Positions 45,525 to 55,157 of a stretch of DNA of 64,000 nt are shown here, piece by piece. The translations under genes were made by a program, and so were the position numbers. Where the stretch lies: positions 744,001 through 808,000 of the forward strand of contig NC_007429.1 in NCBI RefSeq assembly GCF_000012125.1. Reading direction: 5' to 3'. The DNA comes from Chlamydia trachomatis A/HAR-13 (lineage in GTDB: Bacteria; Chlamydiota; Chlamydiia; Chlamydiales; Chlamydiaceae). The notes below the pieces were generated by a model that made no database searches, had not been told where the DNA came from, and saw only the letters and a list, made by a program, of their open reading frames with translations. Each line of letters starts with the position of its first letter. Position 1 is the first letter of the stretch.

Positions 45525-46292
45525 ATGCTTCATCTATGTGATGTACATGTATGTTGTGAAGAAAAAAAGATCTTAGAAGGGCTATCTTTATCCATTCATC
45601 CTGGCGAGCTACATATTATTATGGGGCCAAACGGCGCAGGGAAATCCACTTTAGCTAAGGTGCTATCTGGAGATGAGAGTGTTGAGGTGTCTTCTGGGAC
45701 AATGACGTTGGCTGGGCAGGATTTACTGGAGCTGTCTCCAGAAGAGAGAGCTCATGCAGGGATGTTTATTAGTTTTCAACATCCTCTGGAAATTCCTGGG
45801 GTGAACAACCGTATTTTCTTAAAAGAAGCTTGTAATGCCTGCCGAAAGGCACGCAATCAAGCAGTTTTAGATGATGCTGCTTTTGAAGAGCTGCTTACGG
45901 ATCTAGAAGAGGTATATGGATTCCCGGGATTTCATTTTTTTTCTAATAGGAATGTGAATGAAGGATTCTCCGGAGGAGAGAAAAAGAAAAATGAACTTTG
46001 GCAGATGTTGGCTTTGGAACCTAAGATGGTGGTTCTGGATGAACCCGATTCAGGTCTTGATGTCGATGCTTTGAAAGGGATTTGTTCTGTTTTACAACGC
46101 TATCGTCAACAGCATCCTGAGACCGCTTTTTGTATCGTAACGCATAATCCTAGGTTAGGTGATCTCCTGCAGCCAGACCATGTACATATTCTTTTGAATG
46201 GACGCGTTGTCTTTTCCGGAGACATGCATCTTATGGAAGAGCTAGAAAGGAAGAGTTATCAAGAATTATTAGATGTCGTTACCCAGGAGTAA
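45525..46292 (+). CDS. sufC: Fe-S assembly ATPase SufC (CT685)
   Basis: 255 residues. Walker A GPNGAGKST (K40), Q-loop SFQHPLEIPGV typical of SufC, signature FSGGEKKKNE, Walker B VVLDEPDSGLD, and VTHNPRL. SufC hydrolyses ATP to open the SufB-SufD interface during cluster formation. Two bases separate it from sufB. Confidence 0.97.
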   Translation: MLHLCDVHVCCEEKKILEGLSLSIHPGELHIIMGPNGAGKSTLAKVLSGDESVEVSSGTMTLAGQDLLELSPEERAHAGMFISFQHPLEIPGVNNRIFLKEACNACRKARNQAVLDDAAFEELLTDLEEVYGFPGFHFFSNRNVNEGFSGGEKKKNELWQMLALEPKMVVLDEPDSGLDVDALKGICSVLQRYRQQHPETAFCIVTHNPRLGDLLQPDHVHILLNGRVVFSGDMHLMEELERKSYQELLDVVTQE

Positions 46293-46295
46293 ACT

Positions 46296-47483
46296 ATGTG
46301 GGGGACTCATCAGCAGAGACAGATTCATCCCGATACACTACTGGCAGACGTTACACGCTCTGTATGGCGTCAGTATCAACGCGATCACGTATTTCGAGAA
46401 GCTTGCTCCTGGTTGAAGGAAATGACACAAGAAGATTCTTGGATCTATTGTGTAGGAGGATGTGAGATAGGAGCCATTTCTTCTGAAGAGAGAGCCGCAA
46501 CTTGTGTATTTGTAAATGGATGTTTTGCGCCTTCTTTATCTGTATTGCCTGCAGAAATCATCGTGGCCCCTTTACGCGAAGCACGCGCTTTTTTTCAGAA
46601 GCGCGATGAGGACGATGTTGTAGAAGAGTTGCATTCTTTACTTCGTGGAGAAGAAGGGACAGTTATCTATATTCCTGAAGGTACAGAACTGCAAACACCT
46701 TTATTTGTACAGCATCACTACGTCTGTAGCGAGGAAGAAAATAAGAAGACGGTGAGCGCCCCCTATATAGTTTTTGTTTTAGGGAAGGGAGCTGCCATTT
46801 CGATTGAAATGGGAATGTCTGCCCTACCGGATAACGTATATCTTTTGGGAAAAACGCTCTGTTTCCTAGGCGAGGAAGCAGAGCTTGTTTTGACCATGAA
46901 GCCGCTTCCTAAAGGGACAGAAAGAATCATATGGGCTCATCATGTAGAAGTCGAACGGAGGGGGGCTTGCGCATTGATCCAAGACATGCGTTCAATGGGG
47001 AAAGGCTGGTTCCGGAATAGCTTTTTCTTGAAAGGAGAAACTGCTCATGGAGAATCTCTAGTTAAGGTATTAGGTGGAGATTTTCTAGGTGTGCATAACA
47101 CGATGCATCATGATGACCGAGAGACTACTTCGCGTCAAAATATTCGCTCCATCTTAGAAGAGGGGAGCTTCTCCTTTGAGGGAGGCATCTATATTAGTCC
47201 TCGCGGGACGCTATCTAATGCTTATCAGAAGCACGATACCCTCTTATTAAGTAATCGAGCTTCTGCATCCACATTTCCTCGGTTGGAGATTCTCACTGAC
47301 GATGTTAAAGCTTCGCATGGAGCCACTGTGGGCTCTTTAAATGCGCACCTTTTGACCTATCTTCGATCTCGAGGATTTAGTTTAATAGAAGCCAAACAGG
47401 CTCTACAAAAGAGCTTTTTGACATTAGATATAGAGAAACCGTATTTTCCAAAACTGCAGAAACAGGATCTTTACCATGTATAA
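46296..47483 (+). CDS. sufD: Fe-S assembly protein SufD (CT686)
   Basis: 395 residues. SufD-type beta-helix core with ILEEGSFSFEGGIYISPRG and the C-terminal TLLLSNRASASTFPRLEI, EILTDDVKASHGATVGSL and LLTYLRSRGFSLIEAKQAL segments. It forms the heterodimer with SufB. It overlaps the sufS start by 8 bases, indicating coupling. Confidence 0.95.
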   Translation: MWGTHQQRQIHPDTLLADVTRSVWRQYQRDHVFREACSWLKEMTQEDSWIYCVGGCEIGAISSEERAATCVFVNGCFAPSLSVLPAEIIVAPLREARAFFQKRDEDDVVEELHSLLRGEEGTVIYIPEGTELQTPLFVQHHYVCSEEENKKTVSAPYIVFVLGKGAAISIEMGMSALPDNVYLLGKTLCFLGEEAELVLTMKPLPKGTERIIWAHHVEVERRGACALIQDMRSMGKGWFRNSFFLKGETAHGESLVKVLGGDFLGVHNTMHHDDRETTSRQNIRSILEEGSFSFEGGIYISPRGTLSNAYQKHDTLLLSNRASASTFPRLEILTDDVKASHGATVGSLNAHLLTYLRSRGFSLIEAKQALQKSFLTLDIEKPYFPKLQKQDLYHV

Positions 47484-48681
47484 TGTGAAAAAAGACTTCC
47501 CTATTTTTAAGAATCAGGGGGATCCTTATGTTTATTTGGATTCTGCAGCTACGACACATAAGCCTCAGTGTGTGATTGACTCTATAGTGGATTACTATAG
47601 CTCTTCATATGCGACTGTGAACCGAGCTCTTTACACGGCGTCTCATGATATCACCTTTGCACATTGGCAAGTGCGTTCAAAAGTAGGTTCATGGATCGGA
47701 GCGCAATATGACCAAGAAATCATTTTTACCAGGGGAACTACATCTTCATTGAACTTACTCGCTATTGCAGCTAACGATAGTTGGTTAGCTGGAGGGACGG
47801 TTGTGATTTCTGAAGCGGAGCACCATGCTAATCTCGTATCATGGGAACTCGCTTGTCAACGTTCCGGAGCTACCATAAAAAAAGTGCGTGTGGATGATGA
47901 AGGGATGGTAGATTGTAGCCATCTCGAGCAACTATTAAAACAAGGCGTACAGCTGGTAAGCTTAGCTCATGTGAGTAATGTATCGGGGGCAGTTCTTCCT
48001 TTGCCGGAAATTGCTCATTTAGTGCACCGTTACGAGGCTTTATTTGCTGTAGACGGAGCTCAAGGAGTTGGGAAAGGGCCTCTTAATCTTTCTGAATGGG
48101 GCGTAGATTTCTATGCCTTTTCTGGTCATAAGCTGTATGCTCCTACTGGAATTGGTGTTCTATACGGCAAAAAAGAACTTTTGGAATCGCTTCCTCCTGT
48201 TGAAGGAGGAGGCGATATGGTGATCGTATATGATTTTGAAGAGCTGTCGTATCAAGAACCTCCGTTGCGTTTTGAGGCGGGGACTCCGCATATTGCAGGA
48301 GTATTAGGATTAGGTGCGGCGATTGATTATTTGCAGGCTCTTCCTTTTTCGATAACAGATCGTTTAACAGAGCTTACTCATTTCTTATACGAGCAGCTAC
48401 TTACAGTTCCAGGTATTCAGATCATTGGCCCTAAACAGGGAGCTGCACGAGGTTCTCTGTGTAGTATCAGTATTCCTGGTGTGCAAGCTTCGGATTTAGG
48501 TTTTTTGTTAGACGGGAGAGGGATTTCTGTACGTTCTGGGCATCAGTGTTCACAGCCAGCTATGGTGCGTTGGGATTTAGGACATGTTCTGCGAGCTTCT
48601 TTGGGAATCTATAATGAGCAGCAAGATATTCTTCTTTTCGTAGAAGCTTTGAAAGATATTTTACGAGCATATCGTTCGTAA
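47476..48681 (+). CDS. sufS: Cysteine desulfurase SufS (CT687)
   Basis: 401 residues. PLP-dependent class V fold: YLDSAATTHKP near the start, SEAEHHANLVSWE, the Schiff-base lysine in SGHKLYAP (K219), and the catalytic cysteine in RSGHQCSQPAM (C358). It removes sulfur from cysteine to supply SufBCD. Usual SufS needs SufE or SufU to carry the sulfur; neither is next to this operon. Confidence 0.96.
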   Translation: MYNVKKDFPIFKNQGDPYVYLDSAATTHKPQCVIDSIVDYYSSSYATVNRALYTASHDITFAHWQVRSKVGSWIGAQYDQEIIFTRGTTSSLNLLAIAANDSWLAGGTVVISEAEHHANLVSWELACQRSGATIKKVRVDDEGMVDCSHLEQLLKQGVQLVSLAHVSNVSGAVLPLPEIAHLVHRYEALFAVDGAQGVGKGPLNLSEWGVDFYAFSGHKLYAPTGIGVLYGKKELLESLPPVEGGGDMVIVYDFEELSYQEPPLRFEAGTPHIAGVLGLGAAIDYLQALPFSITDRLTELTHFLYEQLLTVPGIQIIGPKQGAARGSLCSISIPGVQASDLGFLLDGRGISVRSGHQCSQPAMVRWDLGHVLRASLGIYNEQQDILLFVEALKDILRAYRS

Positions 48682-48816
48682 TACGCTTCTGTTGTCAAGA
48701 GAGATGCGGAGTGGGCATCTCTTGATTTGCATTATAAGATTTTGTATCTTGAGTTTTTGTATTCTGGGGACGGTCTGTAGAATACAACGAATTGGGCTGA
48801 GAATTAGGAAAATATT

Positions 48817-49662
48817 GTGAGTAGATTACCTAGCGAAGATACACTTTTAGAAGTGAATATAGAGGACATCCGGGTCAGCCCTTTTCAACCTCGACGTACA
48901 TTTCTTGAGGAAGATTTAAAAGAATTAGTTCTTTCTATCAAGACGGTAGGACTGATTCATCCTCCTGTAGTTAGGGAGATCCGTAATGGGGATAAGGTCC
49001 TGTATTATGAGTTAATAGCAGGTGAGCGTCGCTGGCGCGCCTTGCAATTAGCAGGATATAAAACGGTCCCTGTTGTTTTGAAGCAGGTGCTAGCTGATGA
49101 TATGGCAGCAGAGGCGACTTTAATAGAAAATATCCAAAGGGTAAACCTAAACCCTTTAGAAATGGCGGAAGCTTTTCGACGTTTGATTGTTGTTTTTGGT
49201 CTTACTCAAGATAAGGTTGCTAAAAAAGTTGGGAAGAAGCGTTCGACAGTAGCTAATTATCTACGTTTATTCTCTCTTCCTCAAGAGGTCCAAGAAAAAA
49301 TGAACTCTGGAGAGATCTCTTTAGGGCATGCCAAAGTCATCTTATCGTTGGAAGATGAAAATCTTAGACAGATTCTGAGTCAGAAAATTATCTCCTGCAA
49401 GTTAGCAGTACGCGAGGCAGAGATGGAGGCTAAACGTCTAGTGAAAGGTAAAGGAGCTTCTTTGAAAGAAGCCAGTTCTTCACAACCTTCTTCTCGACTA
49501 GGGTTTTGTCAAGAACGGTTAGCAACAACCTTTGGCTATCCTGTAACGGTAAAGCCTCAGGGAAGACGCATATGCGTATCATTTTTTGTAGAAGGAGAGG
49601 AAGCGTTAGAAGCTTTGGAAAAAGCTTTAACAACATCTTCTTCTGAAGCTATCTTAACTTAA
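48817..49662 (+). CDS. parB: Chromosome-partition protein ParB (CT688)
   Basis: 281 residues from GTG at 48817. ParB/Spo0J blocks: SPFQPRRTFLEEDLKEL, the CTP-binding ELIAGERRWRALQLAG and ATLIENIQRVNLNPLEMAEA, and the helix-turn-helix TQDKVAKKVGKKRSTVANYL. It loads at parS and spreads as a sliding clamp to segregate origins. No parA is adjacent, unlike most bacteria. The end overlaps the convergent dppF end by 9 bases. Confidence 0.95.
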   Translation: MSRLPSEDTLLEVNIEDIRVSPFQPRRTFLEEDLKELVLSIKTVGLIHPPVVREIRNGDKVLYYELIAGERRWRALQLAGYKTVPVVLKQVLADDMAAEATLIENIQRVNLNPLEMAEAFRRLIVVFGLTQDKVAKKVGKKRSTVANYLRLFSLPQEVQEKMNSGEISLGHAKVILSLEDENLRQILSQKIISCKLAVREAEMEAKRLVKGKGASLKEASSSQPSSRLGFCQERLATTFGYPVTVKPQGRRICVSFFVEGEEALEALEKALTTSSSEAILT

Positions 49663-50484
49663 AGGAACCTGCACGTCTCGGCGGTCCTCGGGAAATTCAG
49701 GTAATTGTGAATGGAGCAGCATTCGTGTGTAGGAATGCTGCGGATTACAAAAGATTTCTTCTGTAGCTCCAGTTTCTACGATTTGCCCTTTATACATGAT
49801 AATGAGTTCCGAACAAAATGAGCGGACGACAGCAAGATCATGGGAAATAAATAAGTAGGTGAGTCGCGCTTGTTGCTGTAACGAAGTTAGCATGTTCAGA
49901 ATCTGTGCTTGCATAGATAGATCTAAAGCAGAGACAATTTCATCACAGATAATCAGTTGTGGGGCTCCTAACAAAGCTCTAGCAATAGAGATGCGTTGTA
50001 GCTGTCCCCCGGATAACTGGTGTGGGTAAGAATAAAGGTAATCTGTAGAGAGCCCCACCAGAGATAAAGCTTTTTCTACTGTAGCACCAAGTTCTTCTTT
50101 AGAAACTAAACGATGATAGAGTAGGGAATGACTTACCGTGTCGAAAATGGTTTTACGCGGATTTAAGGATGAGCGGGGATTCTGAAACACCATCCGCACC
50201 TGAGAACTAAGATATTGCCTTCCTTTTTTATTATGTAGAGGGATGGCCTTGTCATTGAGTATTAGGTGGCCAGAAGTTAATGGAATGAGCCCTGCAAGCC
50301 CTAGAGCTAACGTAGTTTTTCCGGATCCCGATTCTCCTATGAGCCCAATAATTTTATGTCTAGGAAGGCTAAAGGACACCTGATTTAAAGGCGTAGTCGC
50401 CACTTTTTTCTTCTGAAACCAGAAAGATCGCTTGTAATAATGTTTAGTCAAGCGGCTTGCTTGAAGGAGAAGAGGATTATTCAT
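49654..50484 (-). CDS. dppF: Peptide ABC transporter ATPase DppF/OppF (CT689)
   Basis: 276 residues. Walker A GESGSGKTT (K56), signature LSGGQLQRISIARAL, Walker B LIICDEIVSALD, and ISHDLAVVRSF. Paired with DppD and overlapping it by 8 bases. Slightly short for OppF (over 300), with a clipped C-terminal oligopeptide-family tail. It drives import of di/oligopeptides with permeases coded elsewhere. Confidence 0.92.
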   Translation of the reverse strand: MNNPLLLQASRLTKHYYKRSFWFQKKKVATTPLNQVSFSLPRHKIIGLIGESGSGKTTLALGLAGLIPLTSGHLILNDKAIPLHNKKGRQYLSSQVRMVFQNPRSSLNPRKTIFDTVSHSLLYHRLVSKEELGATVEKALSLVGLSTDYLYSYPHQLSGGQLQRISIARALLGAPQLIICDEIVSALDLSMQAQILNMLTSLQQQARLTYLFISHDLAVVRSFCSELIIMYKGQIVETGATEEIFCNPQHSYTRMLLHSQLPEFPEDRRDVQVPLS

Positions 50485-51442
50485 GTAACCAGCACCTCAC
50501 ACGATGATGATCATTTAAAGATAGGGAGTCCGGGGATTTTTCAAAGCAAATAGGCTGAGCTTTACGGCAACGAGGAGAATAGCAACAGCCCTTAGGAAGG
50601 CTTGTGTAATGAGGAGGCTGTCCTGCAATAGGAACAAAGGTCTGCTGTCTATATTGTGAAGGACGAGAAGCTAAGAGATCTTCTGTATAAGGATGGGCAG
50701 GAGAATGAAAGATCTCTTGGACAGAAGAATATTCTGCCATACGGCCTGCGTACAAAACAAAGACATCGTCAGCCATTTCGGCAACGACTCCCATGTCATG
50801 AGTAATGATTAAAAGACTCATCCCAGTTTTTTTTTGTAATGTTTTAAGCAGTTGTAGAATTTGATACTGCACAGAAACATCTAAAGCCGTTGTGGGTTCG
50901 TCTGCTATTAATAAGTCTGGAGAGGTCAGCAAGGTCATAGCGATAGCCATGCGCTGAAGCATTCCTCCAGATAACTCGTGAGGATACAATTTAATGCAAC
51001 GCTCAGAATCTTGGAATCCTGTTTCTCGCAATACAGCTAACATTTGCTCATGAGCCATTTTATTCGAGATTCCTAAGTGTGTGCGAATGACTTCATGGAA
51101 TTGTTGTTCAATAGTAAAAACAGGATCAAAGGAAGCAAGAGGATTCTGAAAAATCATAGAGATTTTTGATCCAAACAGGACTTTCGCATTTGTATTCTTA
51201 CGATCGAGGAGATTCTCTTTATTAAAAAGAGCTTCTCCTGAAAGAGAAAAGTTCTCTTCCGGGAGAAGCTGCATAAGAGATTGTGCTGTAATGGATTTCC
51301 CTGACCCTGACTCCCCAATAATAGCCAGAGTTTGGCCTGGGAAAACATCAAAGGACAAAGAGTCCACAGCTAGAAATGATACACGATTTCTATTTAGAGA
51401 TACAGAAAGATTTTTAACTTGCAGAAGCGGCTGAGCACACAT
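50477..51442 (-). CDS. dppD: Peptide ABC transporter ATPase DppD/OppD (CT690)
   Basis: 321 residues. Walker A GESGSGKS (K49), signature LSGGMLQRMAIAM, Walker B LLIADEPTTALD. The C-terminal oligopeptide-transporter domain includes the cysteine cluster CCYSPRCRKAQPICF that ligands an Fe-S cluster in related DppD proteins. It is the first gene of the two-gene minus-strand unit, divergent from CT691. Confidence 0.93.
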   Translation of the reverse strand: MCAQPLLQVKNLSVSLNRNRVSFLAVDSLSFDVFPGQTLAIIGESGSGKSITAQSLMQLLPEENFSLSGEALFNKENLLDRKNTNAKVLFGSKISMIFQNPLASFDPVFTIEQQFHEVIRTHLGISNKMAHEQMLAVLRETGFQDSERCIKLYPHELSGGMLQRMAIAMTLLTSPDLLIADEPTTALDVSVQYQILQLLKTLQKKTGMSLLIITHDMGVVAEMADDVFVLYAGRMAEYSSVQEIFHSPAHPYTEDLLASRPSQYRQQTFVPIAGQPPHYTSLPKGCCYSPRCRKAQPICFEKSPDSLSLNDHHRVRCWLHE

Positions 51443-51602
51443 AGCTATGTATCTCCTACTATTTGAAGGGGACCTCGAGCGTGAAAAATCTTAGAAAAAA
51501 ACAAAAAGTTTTGGTTCTTAGTACATTCTAGATTGCAAATATATATATGAAGGAGGTATATTTTGGGAGCATTTTTCTCAAAGACCTTTAAGAAAGGCTT
51601 AT

Positions 51603-52277
51603 ATGCAAGTCCTAGCAAGTTTATTCGGTCAATCTCCTTTTGCTCCATTACAAGCACATTTAGAATTAGTTTCTTCGACTATCAATGTTCTTTTCCCACT
51701 TTTCAGCGCTCTTAAAGAAAGCGATTATGAAAGGGTTGGGGTGTTGGCTCAGCTCGTTTCTTCAAAAGAACGGCAAGCTGATGGTGTGAAAAACGATGTA
51801 AGAAGACACTTGGCTTCGGGGGTATTTCTTCCTGTATCGCGCGCAGCGCTGTTGGAGATCATTTCGATACAAGATTCCTTAGCAGATTGTGCTGAGGATA
51901 TCGCAATTTTGTTGACAGTGAAAGAGCTGCAGTTTTATCCAGAATTTGAGGAGTTGTTCTTCGAGTTTCTGCAAAAGACTGTGCAATCTTTCGAAGCTGT
52001 TGCGAAAACTATACGAGAGATGGATCGCCTTTTGGAATCTTCTTTCAGTGGAAATCGGGCAGACAAAACTCGTGTTTTAGTGAGTGAAGTATCTAACCTT
52101 GAACATGAGTGCGATTTATTGCAGAGGGAATTAATGAAGGTATTCTTCTCTGACGATTTTGCTATAGGGACAAAAGGATTTGTTCTCTGGATGCAGATTA
52201 TTAAGGGGATATCGGGGATATCTAATAATTCCGAGAAACTAGCTTATCGAGTGAGTATGACGCTAGAAGAGAAATAG
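51603..52277 (+). CDS. DUF47/PhoU-like phosphate transport accessory protein (CT691)
   Basis: 224 residues, all helical, of the TIGR00153/YkaA (DUF47) type: LVSSTINVLFPLFSALKESD, VKNDVRRHL, LLEIISIQDSLADCAEDIA and EVSNLEHECDLLQRELMK. These PhoU-like proteins are nearly always next to Pit permeases and likely regulate them. Only two bases separate it from the permease gene, confirming the pairing. Confidence 0.92.
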   Translation: MQVLASLFGQSPFAPLQAHLELVSSTINVLFPLFSALKESDYERVGVLAQLVSSKERQADGVKNDVRRHLASGVFLPVSRAALLEIISIQDSLADCAEDIAILLTVKELQFYPEFEELFFEFLQKTVQSFEAVAKTIREMDRLLESSFSGNRADKTRVLVSEVSNLEHECDLLQRELMKVFFSDDFAIGTKGFVLWMQIIKGISGISNNSEKLAYRVSMTLEEK

Positions 52278-52279
52278 GC

Positions 52280-53560
52280 ATGTGGTTGCTGCTGGTTTGT
52301 GTAGTTGTAGGCGGATTCTACACAGCTTGGAACATAGGCGCTAATGATGTAGCGAATGCTGTGGGACCAAGTGTAGGAGCCGGTGCGCTAACTCTAAAGC
52401 AAGCCGTTCTTATTGCAGCCGTCTTTGAATTTCTTGGAGCAGTATTGTTAGGAGATCGAGTTATCGGCACCATAGAAAGTGGGCTGGTAGCTCCTTCCGG
52501 TCATGTGTTGTCATCCCAAGACTATGTCTTTGGGATGACTGCAGCGCTTCTTGCCACTGGCGTGTGGTTGCAGATCGCTTCTTTCTGTGGATGGCCAGTG
52601 TCGACAACGCATGCTATTGTAGGCGCAGTGTTGGGCTTCGGTATCATCCTTAAAGAGGATGCGGTTATCTACTGGAATTCTTGTGGCCGAGTGTTTGTCA
52701 GCTGGTTAGCATCTCCCATTATTGGAGGATACTTTGCTTTCCTCATCTTCTCTTTTATTCGGAAAGCTATCCTATATAAAAAGGATCCCGTCTCTGCTAT
52801 GGTGCGTATCGCGCCATTTTTATCGGCGATCATTATTTTTGCATTAGGACTAGTCCTTATCCTGAGTGGTGCAGTTGCTCCCGTTATTTCCTTTTCTCCA
52901 GCGTTGCGTATTGTTTGCGGTTTATCTCTTTTTGCTTTTTTCTTCACGATATGGGGAATACGCTTCTTTAAACTTGCGATTCTTCCTCAGGAAGTTCTTC
53001 CTGGAACATTATTAGATCGGTTGTTATCCAAAAGCACCGATTATGGGCGTAAGTATCTTATAGTTGAACGCATTTTTGCTTACTTACAGATGATCATTGC
53101 ATGCTTTATGTCTTTTGCGCATGGATCCAATGATGTTGCTAATGCGGTCGCTCCTGTTGCAGGTATTTACCGGACACTCTATCCCCAAAGTTATTCTTCA
53201 AAAGTTCTCTTAGTGTTTATGTCTTTGGGAGGACTAGGTTTAGTTTGCGGATTAGCAACATGGGGCTGGCGTGTGATTGATACTATCGGGAAAAAAATTA
53301 CAGAATTGACTCCATCACGAGGCTTTTCCGTAGGAATGAGTTCCGCTATCACTATAGCGGCCGCTTCCTCCTTAGGATTCCCTATATCTACTACGCATGT
53401 TGTTGTAGGATCGGTATTGGGGATTGGGTTCGCAAGAGGTTTACGAGCCATTAATTTGCGGATCATTAAAGATATTGTGCTTTCGTGGTTTATTACAGTT
53501 CCTGCTGGAGCGGCGCTTTCTATCGTATTTTTTTTGTTACTGCGCGCACTATTTTGTTAA
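52280..53560 (+). CDS. pit: Inorganic phosphate permease, Pit family (CT692)
   Basis: 426 residues, about ten membrane spans. The two inverted Pit signature repeats are plain: GANDVANAVGPSVGAGAL near residue 20 and GSNDVANAVAPVAG near 283, each followed by a CGWPVSTTHAIVGA or SLGFPISTTHVVVGS motif. It moves phosphate by cation symport across the inner membrane. It forms a two-gene unit with the DUF47 protein. Confidence 0.95.
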   Translation: MWLLLVCVVVGGFYTAWNIGANDVANAVGPSVGAGALTLKQAVLIAAVFEFLGAVLLGDRVIGTIESGLVAPSGHVLSSQDYVFGMTAALLATGVWLQIASFCGWPVSTTHAIVGAVLGFGIILKEDAVIYWNSCGRVFVSWLASPIIGGYFAFLIFSFIRKAILYKKDPVSAMVRIAPFLSAIIIFALGLVLILSGAVAPVISFSPALRIVCGLSLFAFFFTIWGIRFFKLAILPQEVLPGTLLDRLLSKSTDYGRKYLIVERIFAYLQMIIACFMSFAHGSNDVANAVAPVAGIYRTLYPQSYSSKVLLVFMSLGGLGLVCGLATWGWRVIDTIGKKITELTPSRGFSVGMSSAITIAAASSLGFPISTTHVVVGSVLGIGFARGLRAINLRIIKDIVLSWFITVPAGAALSIVFFLLLRALFC

Positions 53561-53687
53561 GCGCAACTCTCTATATGCAGACTAAAAATGTTTTGTCTGA
53601 GCGATTCTTCATGTGGCACTGAGATAAAGGCTTGAGTTTTCCTTTGCTTAGGCCTATAAGAAAATTTAGGTTAAGGATCAGATAAGC

Positions 53688-54899
53688 ATGGATAAATTAT
53701 CGATAAGAGACCTTTCTCTTGAAGGGAAAAAGGTACTAGTTCGTGTAGATTTTAATGTTCCTATTAAAGATGGAAAGATTTTAGATGATGTGCGTATTCG
53801 TAGCGCAATGCCTACGATCCATTATCTTTTGAAACAAGATGCAGCAGTCATTTTGGTGAGCCATTTAGGACGCCCAAAGGGAGGCGTATTTGAAGAGGCA
53901 TATTCATTAGCTCCTATTGTTCCTGTGCTAGAGGGGTATTTAGGGCATCATGTGCCTCTTTCTCCAGATTGTATAGGAGAAGTCGCGCGACAGGCGGTCG
54001 CGCAACTTTCTCCTGGTAGAGTTCTTCTTTTAGAGAATGTACGTTTCCATAAGGGGGAAGAACATCCTGACGAGGATCCTAGTTTTGCTATTGAGCTTGC
54101 TGCTTATGCAGATTTTTATGTGAATGATGCTTTCGGGACATCTCATCGTAAGCATGCTTCTGTATATCGGGTGCCACAACTATTCCCTGACCGGGCAGCC
54201 GCAGGCTTCCTTATGGAAAAAGAATTAGAATTTTTGGGCCAGCATCTATTAGTTGAGCCTAAACGTCCTTTCACTGCTATTTTAGGAGGCGCGAAAATGT
54301 CTTCGAAAATAGGAGTAATCGAGGCGCTACTTTCGTGCGTGGATCATCTCGTATTAGCTGGGGGTATGGGGTACACCTTTTTAAGGGCTATAAATCGCCA
54401 GGTAGGGAATTCATTAGTGGAAGAATCTGGGATCCCTTTAGCGAAAAAAGTATTAGAGAAAGCTCAAGCTCTGGGGGTGAAGATCCATCTTCCAGTGGAT
54501 GCGAAGGTCGCTAAACAGTGTGACTCTGGAGAGGATTGGAGGGAGCTGTCTATACAGGAAGGAATCCCTGAAGGATTAGCAGGTTTTGATATTGGGGCAC
54601 AGACAATAGAACTATTTTCTAAGGTGATTCAGGAGTCGGCAACGATATTTTGGAATGGTCCTGTCGGGGTATACGAAGTCCCTCCTTTTGATCAAGGATC
54701 GAAGGCAATAGCACAATGTCTCGCGAGCCATTCTTCTGCTGTGACTGTGGTTGGGGGAGGCGATGCGGCTGCTGTAGTAGCTCTTGCAGGGTGTGCTTCA
54801 CAGATCTCCCACGTATCTACAGGGGGAGGCGCTTCCTTAGAATTCTTAGAAAAAAGTAGTCTTCCTGGTACGGAAATACTATCTCCAGCTCAAAGCTAA
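53688..54899 (+). CDS. pgk: Phosphoglycerate kinase (CT693)
   Basis: 403 residues. Signatures: VLVRVDFNVPIKDGKI, VSHLGRPKGG, FGTSHRKHAS, AILGGAKMSSKI and VGGGDAAAVV. It makes ATP from 1,3-bisphosphoglycerate in glycolysis. Single-gene unit with a strong terminator, separated from the effector genes that follow. Confidence 0.98.
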   Translation: MDKLSIRDLSLEGKKVLVRVDFNVPIKDGKILDDVRIRSAMPTIHYLLKQDAAVILVSHLGRPKGGVFEEAYSLAPIVPVLEGYLGHHVPLSPDCIGEVARQAVAQLSPGRVLLLENVRFHKGEEHPDEDPSFAIELAAYADFYVNDAFGTSHRKHASVYRVPQLFPDRAAAGFLMEKELEFLGQHLLVEPKRPFTAILGGAKMSSKIGVIEALLSCVDHLVLAGGMGYTFLRAINRQVGNSLVEESGIPLAKKVLEKAQALGVKIHLPVDAKVAKQCDSGEDWRELSIQEGIPEGLAGFDIGAQTIELFSKVIQESATIFWNGPVGVYEVPPFDQGSKAIAQCLASHSSAVTVVGGGDAAAVVALAGCASQISHVSTGGGASLEFLEKSSLPGTEILSPAQS

Positions 54900-54927
54900 A
54901 TATCTGCGTATGCATTCTTTGTTAATG

Positions 54928-54957
54928 AAAAGCCCTGTTTATCAGGGCTTTTTTTTT
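54928..54957 (+). terminator. Terminator of pgk
   Basis: AAAAGCCCTG / CAGGGCTTTT stem (54928-54937, 54943-54952) with a TTTAT loop and continuing T-run to 54957, 28 bases after the pgk stop. Confidence 0.93.
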
Positions 54958-55157
54958 GTTTAAAAGGAGGTCTGAATTCGAGATTTAGAATGATTAAGAT
55001 CTTTTGCAAAAAAGGTAACTCTTAACCCCATTGTTTTTAATTAATTAGAAACTAATTTTCGTTTGTTTAAAACAAGACAATTGTTTTTCTTAAAAGAAGT
55101 TTTTAAAATTTAATAAAAATAGTTGGAATTAAAAGTTGTTGCTTTGGAGGAGGATTT

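Noticed and set aside
53578..53599. Hairpin CAGAC/GTCTG after the Pit permease gene
   Set aside because: Short GC part with a bulge and no T-run; too weak to call a terminator.
53614..53619. TGGCAC upstream of pgk
   Set aside because: No TTGC element at the needed distance.
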